The position numbers and the translations under genes were made by a program. Shown here in pieces: positions 7,670 to 11,220 of a stretch of DNA of 11,220 nt. Source of the DNA: Peptococcaceae bacterium (lineage in GTDB: Bacteria; Bacillota; Desulfitobacteriia; Desulfitobacteriales; Desulfitobacteriaceae); assembly GCA_031289815.1 (NCBI GenBank), contig JAITOS010000141.1, forward strand, positions 1 to 11,220, in the 5' to 3' direction. The stretch's first letter is position 1. Each line of letters opens with the position of its first letter. The notes under the pieces were generated by a model that worked only from the letters and a program-made list of their open reading frames with translations, had not been told where the DNA came from and did no database searches.

Positions 7670-8538
7670 TTGGCGTCCTCCTTGGCGTTGATAGCAAGCG
7701 GCGCGGCGGCGAGGGCAAAGTAGACCGCGAACAGGCTGACTGTGTACGCGCCGCTCCACAGTCCTTTGACGGTGGGAAAGTAGCGAAAATACAAACCGCC
7801 CGTCACGCTCCCGATCAGGATATACGCGCCGCAGAGGAGAATGAAGGCGAGAGCGTAGGCGTCACGGCGGTCGAAACGGTAGATGGAGAAGGCCGTGCGT
7901 CCCGGCAGACCGTAACCGCGCCCGCGCATACTGCCGGCGGTTTCGATGCCGTTTTCCAGCGCCCACGTCACCATGATGGAGAGAATGAGGATACCGTGTT
8001 TGGCTCTTTGCAGCAGGCTGCCGTTGCTCACGTCACGCCCGACGCATTTTTGCGCCTGGGAAATGACTTTTATCTGCGCCTTGAAACGCGGCGTGAAGCG
8101 CAAGGACATGGATAAAATCAAGGACAGCGCGGGGATCACCCGCCCGAACAGATAGACAAACTTGTCCGAGGTCATGACCGCGTTGAAGCAGGAGAACCAG
8201 GAGATGACCGTGATAAGCATGAGAGCGGCGGCGGCGCCGTAGGCGATGGATTCCAGCGTCAGCGGGTTGCCGCTCGGCAGGTATGTAAGAATCGTACCGC
8301 CTTGATGATTGAACGCGGGGTTGAGCAGCGCGGCGGTGAGCAGCATGGGCAGCATAAACAGGAGATTGAAGCGCAATGCCTTCTTGCCGTTGATGTATAC
8401 CGAATACGCGAACGCGCACAGGAACGACAGCGTCAGGCATACCGGGTGCGTAAAGAACATGGCGAAGCCGATGACGCCTATAAAGTACAACAGATTGACA
8501 ACGGGGTGGAAGCCGGAGAAGGCGTCTTTATTCATCAT
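7642..8538 (-). CDS. ecfT: EcfT-type transmembrane coupling protein of the ECF transporter
   Basis: EcfT spans the membrane and transmits ATPase movement to the substrate-binding S component. The 298-residue protein is strongly hydrophobic at both ends, with segments near 13-45, 55-73, 95-117, 128-146 and two more after 225. The cytoplasmic coupling helices lie in the middle. The second coupling motif is clear as SMRGRGYGLPGR (about 203-214). The first, usually close to Ala-Arg-Gly, reads AQKCVGRD and is divergent. The start is one of two adjacent ATGs (8538 or 8535); GAGGG (8545-8549) lies 6 nt before the first. The end overlaps the ATPase/S-component fusion by 28 nt and the start overlaps a small upstream ORF by 4 nt, so the genes are tightly coupled. 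Its place immediately before two ECF ATPase domains supports the call. Confidence 0.92.
   Translation of the reverse strand: MMNKDAFSGFHPVVNLLYFIGVIGFAMFFTHPVCLTLSFLCAFAYSVYINGKKALRFNLLFMLPMLLTAALLNPAFNHQGGTILTYLPSGNPLTLESIAYGAAAALMLITVISWFSCFNAVMTSDKFVYLFGRVIPALSLILSMSLRFTPRFKAQIKVISQAQKCVGRDVSNGSLLQRAKHGILILSIMVTWALENGIETAGSMRGRGYGLPGRTAFSIYRFDRRDAYALAFILLCGAYILIGSVTGGLYFRYFPTVKGLWSGAYTVSLFAVYFALAAAPLAINAKEDAKWKAIVSKI
7677..7683 (-). promoter_or_regulatory. Ribosome binding site deciding the GTG start of the ECF fusion
   Basis: AAGGAGG lies inside the last codons of ecfT, 7 nt before the GTG at 7669. It favours this start over the ATG at 7759, which would add 30 residues from an ecfT-overlapping frame that do not resemble an ABC ATPase N-terminus. 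Confidence 0.85.
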
Positions 8539-8657
8539 GGGCGTCCCTCTTCACAGTATTTCCGAACTTCCGCCGAAAACTCCACGCCGCGCGGATCAAC
8601 TATACCGTACTCCAACGCACCCGCCACACGGAGAATCTTATCCAACCGTTTCGTCAT
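8535..8657 (-). CDS. Small 40-residue ORF overlapping the ecfT start
   Basis: The ORF runs from the ATG at 8657 to a TGA at 8537-8535 that overlaps the ecfT ATG (ATGA arrangement, 4 nt shared). The ribosome binding site of ecfT (GAGGG) lies in its last codons. It begins MTKRLDKILRV and contains GIVDPRGVEFSAEVRKYCEE. The pattern of acidic and hydrophobic residues, then FSxEVRxxCE, recalls the N-terminal part of DUF2284 predicted metal-binding proteins just before their cysteine cluster, which is absent here. It may therefore be a truncated relic, or a real small protein translated to couple ecfT expression. An in-frame TAG two codons upstream fixes the start. The ribosome binding site is mediocre (GGGG 8 nt upstream). 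The similarity is from memory and is a weak guess. Confidence 0.45.
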   Translation of the reverse strand: MTKRLDKILRVAGALEYGIVDPRGVEFSAEVRKYCEEGRP

Positions 8658-8785
8658 TTCCTATACCCCACGATCATATTTCGTATACTGCCGATGCAGC
8701 CGCCTGCGCCCGCAACCGTTCAACCTGCGTCCCAGTTTGCCAATGTGCGCCCATACGCGTCTCCGTCCCCCAACTCTGCTCATGG
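8658..8785. other. Gap inside the operon with an unconvincing Arg-rich ORF
   Basis: These 128 bp separate the DUF4430 gene from the small ORF and are the only real gap in the operon. On the minus strand a 40-codon ORF (ATG at 8783, TAG at 8663-8661) lies in the same frame as the small ORF that follows. It has no ribosome binding site and is dominated by Arg and Gly, so I do not call it a gene. I see no terminator, promoter of good quality or recognisable RNA. The stretch may be eroded coding sequence. Confidence 0.5.
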
Positions 8786-9649
8786 TTAACGGTAACTGTC
8801 CTTGATCCACGTCTGACCCAAGTCGCGTCCGAGATCACAGGTATAGACCCATTCGACCACATCGCCGGGTTGAAGCTGATACCGCGAACAGCCGTAATTG
8901 GGAAACCAGCCGTTGACCTTGTACATCCAGCCGGAGAGTTCTCCCACGTCGAACTCGTAGAAGTTGTTTAAACCCTCAATGTAGGCGGAATTGTAGATGG
9001 GCGTGTTCATAAATTCCAGATGTATCTTCGCGCGCTTCATCTCGCGTTGCAGAATGTTGAACACGCTCTCCCCCTCATAGAAGGTGACGGCGGTCGCAGG
9101 AAAAATCACGCCGTCAAGAGGAACCAGCTCATGCTTTTCCTTGTTTAACAGCTTCATGTTATTCAAAATCGTGTCGCAGCGCACGGAGAGGGTACAGGTG
9201 AACGCGCCGTTGCCGAGTACCGCCTCCTGCGGTTCAATTGGGAGCGGCTTTCCCGACGGTACGGGATCCGTGAGATATTTGTCTGGCGACGGTTCGGTGG
9301 GTAGCTCCGCGTCAGGCGGCGTCTCAGCCGACGTAGTAGGAGCGGTGGCGGACTGTGCGGGAGCCTCCGGCGTTTTAGGCTGGAAAACTCCGGCTGTTTC
9401 GGCATCCTCCGGTGACGACGACGGTGACGACGGTATCGGCGACGGCGCGGACGTACCGGGTTCGGCAGTGCTGCCGTCCGCTACTTTCGCAGCCGACCCG
9501 CTTTCCTGCGCTGTCCGTGCTGTTGCCGCGCTTGACGCCTCCGGCGTCTGCCCGCCGCGATCCGGGTAGCTGCCGCCCCAAAACCAGGCGGCGGCGAGCA
9601 GGCAGACGACGACAGCAACGGCCAGGATTATCCCTTGGCGCCGCTTCAT
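8786..9649 (-). CDS. Membrane-anchored DUF4430 (transcobalamin C-terminal-like) protein
   Basis: The 287-residue protein starts with a basic MKRRQG and one hydrophobic segment (about 6-24), acting as a signal peptide or membrane anchor. The Cys in that segment (VVVC) is not in a proper lipobox. Residues about 30-140 are a Pro/Ser/Thr/Ala-rich stalk. Residues about 150-280 are a DUF4430 domain, recognised by FYEGESVFNILQRE (190-203), ELSGWMYKVNGWFPNYGCS (about 237-255) and GDVVEWVYTCDLGRD (262-276). DUF4430 resembles the beta domain of intrinsic factor and transcobalamin that caps cobalamin. Four cysteines (152, 158, 254, 271) in the outer domain could form two disulfides. The ATG at 9649 overlaps the stop of the upstream toroid gene by one base (TGATG); an adjacent GTG at 9652 would add one residue. 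No ribosome binding site is seen, so translation probably depends on re-initiation. A ligand-capture role outside the membrane is inferred. Confidence 0.88.
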   Translation of the reverse strand: MKRRQGIILAVAVVVCLLAAAWFWGGSYPDRGGQTPEASSAATARTAQESGSAAKVADGSTAEPGTSAPSPIPSSPSSSPEDAETAGVFQPKTPEAPAQSATAPTTSAETPPDAELPTEPSPDKYLTDPVPSGKPLPIEPQEAVLGNGAFTCTLSVRCDTILNNMKLLNKEKHELVPLDGVIFPATAVTFYEGESVFNILQREMKRAKIHLEFMNTPIYNSAYIEGLNNFYEFDVGELSGWMYKVNGWFPNYGCSRYQLQPGDVVEWVYTCDLGRDLGQTWIKDSYR

Positions 9650-11220
9650 CACAGCAACGCCGCTTTAGCGAGCAGCCGATAGAGCATTTCAGCGATTTCG
9701 CCGCGTTTTCCGGCTGCCGCAGGCTTGATGTCAAAGGCCGCGTCGTCTAAAATCCCTTTTCGGTAGCAGAACGCCAGCGGACCTTGCGCCCGGTAGGCGA
9801 CTGTCCTGTAATCGCCGAACTGCGCCAGCGTGTCGCGGATCGTCACCGGGTCGAGCGCCGTCTCCATACCGCAGAGCTGAGCCGCGCGCGCCGTCATGAC
9901 GGCGGCCTCCTGCCGGGTAATCGCGCCGTTCGGGTTGAACGCCACTACGTCGCTGTCCGTAATCCCGTAGAAAGACGCCGCGCCGAGATAGCCCGCGTAC
10001 CAGGCGGCGCTCGGAACGTCGGCAAAGGTATAGGCGGGTTTCTCGCTCAAACCCAGTCCACGCGTCAGGAGAACCGCGAATTCCGCCCGCGTCATCACCG
10101 CGTCGGGGGCGAAACGCGTCTCACTCACCCCGGTGATGATACCGCGCGCGGCGAGGGCTTCAATCGCCGTTTGATTGGGGTGATTTTTGACATCGTCGAA
10201 GGTCTTGCCGAGGGATAGGACGGGGACAGCTTGCACGTCCGCGTGTTTAGCGGGCAGACCGACCGCCGCCGACGGAAAATCGCCGCGTTTCACGGCGTCG
10301 CTCAGGCGGTAAAGGCTGTTTTTGTTCTCGGCGGCGCGCTTGGCCGCGGCCAGGCCGTACAGCGCCTGTTCCGTGGACATTTGGTTATTGCCGCCGCTGC
10401 CCGAATGGTTGAAGCTGCCGTCCGCGTTCCGGAAGCTGAGAATGTTATCCACAAGCGTTTGGCCGTTCTTGACAAAGCGCGGGTCGTCAACCGTTATGCC
10501 CAGCTCGCACAGCGCGACCAGCACTTGCACCGTGCTTTCGGAGGCGGTGGCGCTGCCGTAGGCGTAGCCGCCGCTCGGGTTTTGCAATTGGGACAGGCAA
10601 GCGAGCGCCTTATCCGTCGCCGCCTTGACCTCTGGCTGCTCCTGATATTTCGCCAGCGCCTGTAAGGCCATGCCGGTCAGGTCGGCGTCAGCGCGTTCTT
10701 GCGCGTCGATGGTTCCATTCGCGCCCGCCGTGAGGTTCCAACCGCCGTCCGCCAGCTGACGGTGCAGAATTTCTTTGATATACAAGTCCCGCGTCGCTTG
10801 CGTTTTCGCCGCCGGGTTCGCCGGGATAGAGTAATTCAAGCTGTCGAGGGCAATGAGCGCCCAGACCGGGCCGTTGATCCCCTGCCAGATGGTTCGCTCA
10901 AAGTCGCCGAGGGCGAGGGTCAGGTCGTACCCTGCGACGTTGCGCGGGTCATAGCCCGCCGCCGTAAGCCCAAGGATGAGACGCGAGTATTCTGTGTACT
11001 TTTTCTCGTGCAGAACGCCCTGGCGTTCCTTTACATACTGTTCGACGGTCTTGTAGTAAGCCGCGTAGTAGGCAGCCGGTACCTCGTAGCCGCTGCGCGC
11101 CAGGCCGATGACCGCCCACTCCCCGCCGACACTGCCAACTTCGGGATTCTTGACGATGCCGTACACATAGGCCGCCGTGCTGTTCACCGCGTTGTCGAGC
11201 CTGGATGGTTCCGCCGCAAA
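9649..11220 (-). CDS. Partial secreted alpha/alpha-toroid protein with C-terminal SLH domains
   Basis: The frame is open to the right edge, so the N-terminus is missing; 523 residues are visible. It begins FAAEPSRLDNAV, which looks like the end of a signal peptide, so few residues may be lost. Residues about 10-310 resemble the prenyltransferase/squalene-cyclase-like alpha/alpha toroid: repeated helix pairs with Gly-rich turns such as LADGGWNL (near 157), NPSGGYAYG (near 214) and NADGSFNHSG (near 265), and ADADLTGMALQALAKY, which recalls the toroid of intrinsic factor and transcobalamin. It is unlikely to be a cyclase, because I see no DXDD or QW-repeat set. SLH repeats follow: KTFDDV...MTRAEFAVLL (about 339-388), YTFADV...ITRQEAAVMTARA (about 397-446) and a degraded third (about 470-518). 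SLH domains hold proteins on wall polymers, so it is likely surface-bound. It shares one base with the DUF4430 gene, implying coupled expression. Confidence 0.88.
   Translation of the reverse strand, partial: FAAEPSRLDNAVNSTAAYVYGIVKNPEVGSVGGEWAVIGLARSGYEVPAAYYAAYYKTVEQYVKERQGVLHEKKYTEYSRLILGLTAAGYDPRNVAGYDLTLALGDFERTIWQGINGPVWALIALDSLNYSIPANPAAKTQATRDLYIKEILHRQLADGGWNLTAGANGTIDAQERADADLTGMALQALAKYQEQPEVKAATDKALACLSQLQNPSGGYAYGSATASESTVQVLVALCELGITVDDPRFVKNGQTLVDNILSFRNADGSFNHSGSGGNNQMSTEQALYGLAAAKRAAENKNSLYRLSDAVKRGDFPSAAVGLPAKHADVQAVPVLSLGKTFDDVKNHPNQTAIEALAARGIITGVSETRFAPDAVMTRAEFAVLLTRGLGLSEKPAYTFADVPSAAWYAGYLGAASFYGITDSDVVAFNPNGAITRQEAAVMTARAAQLCGMETALDPVTIRDTLAQFGDYRTVAYRAQGPLAFCYRKGILDDAAFDIKPAAAGKRGEIAEMLYRLLAKAALL

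Noticed and set aside
7670..7759. ATG start at 7759 for the ECF fusion
   Set aside because: The extra 30 residues lie wholly inside ecfT and do not resemble the family; the GTG at 7669 has AAGGAGG at ideal spacing.
8309..8971. Long plus-strand ORF (220 codons) opposite ecfT and the DUF4430 gene
   Set aside because: Antisense shadow in G+C-rich DNA: it crosses two well-supported genes and the gap on the other strand, with no start signal or domain.
9581..9649. Lipoprotein signal in the DUF4430 protein
   Set aside because: The only N-terminal Cys is preceded by VVV in the middle of the hydrophobic segment, not by a lipobox such as LAGC.
1..11220. CRISPR arrays, tRNA or rRNA genes, insertion-sequence transposases
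   Set aside because: No regularly spaced repeats, no recognisable cloverleaf or rRNA segment and no transposase-like protein were seen on either strand.

Overview
The window looks like chromosomal DNA of a Bacillota species. Evidence is a Firmicute-style UvrC, a type III glutamine synthetase, strong AGGAGG-type ribosome binding sites, an energy-coupling factor (ECF) transporter and an S-layer-homology (SLH) cell-surface protein. Negativicutes or Clostridia would fit, but the sequence alone does not settle the genus. The right-hand part (about 5000-11220) reads more G+C-rich than the left-hand part.

Left part. A partial gene for a small single-pass membrane protein of unknown function (1-391, minus) lies back to back with uvrC (506-2263, plus), the nuclease subunit of nucleotide excision repair. 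uvrC converges on glnN, a type III glutamine synthetase (2623-4716, minus). The 359-bp gap between them holds a nested palindrome with perfect 22-bp arms, a short direct repeat and the glnN terminator. Upstream of glnN is a near-consensus promoter, then a terminator-like hairpin with a long U-tract and a possible competing hairpin inside the leader, which suggests transcription attenuation.

Right part. An apparent minus-strand operon enters from the right edge. In order of transcription it encodes: (1) a secreted alpha/alpha-toroid (prenyltransferase/squalene-cyclase-like) protein with C-terminal SLH repeats; (2) a membrane-anchored protein with a long Pro/Ser/Thr-rich stalk and a DUF4430 (transcobalamin C-terminal-like) domain; (3) a gap of about 130 bp, then a 40-codon small ORF; (4) an EcfT-type transmembrane protein; (5) a 903-residue fusion of two ECF ATPase domains and a C-terminal membrane domain resembling an S component. 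Most junctions overlap by 1 to 28 nt.

In animal intrinsic factor and transcobalamin, an alpha/alpha toroid and a DUF4430-like beta domain sit in one chain and clamp cobalamin between them. Here the same two folds are separate proteins encoded with a vitamin-type ECF importer. The main hypothesis is a two-part surface capture device for cobalamin, or another corrinoid or bulky ligand, feeding an ECF transporter. The ligand is inferred from fold logic and gene order, not shown by the sequence.
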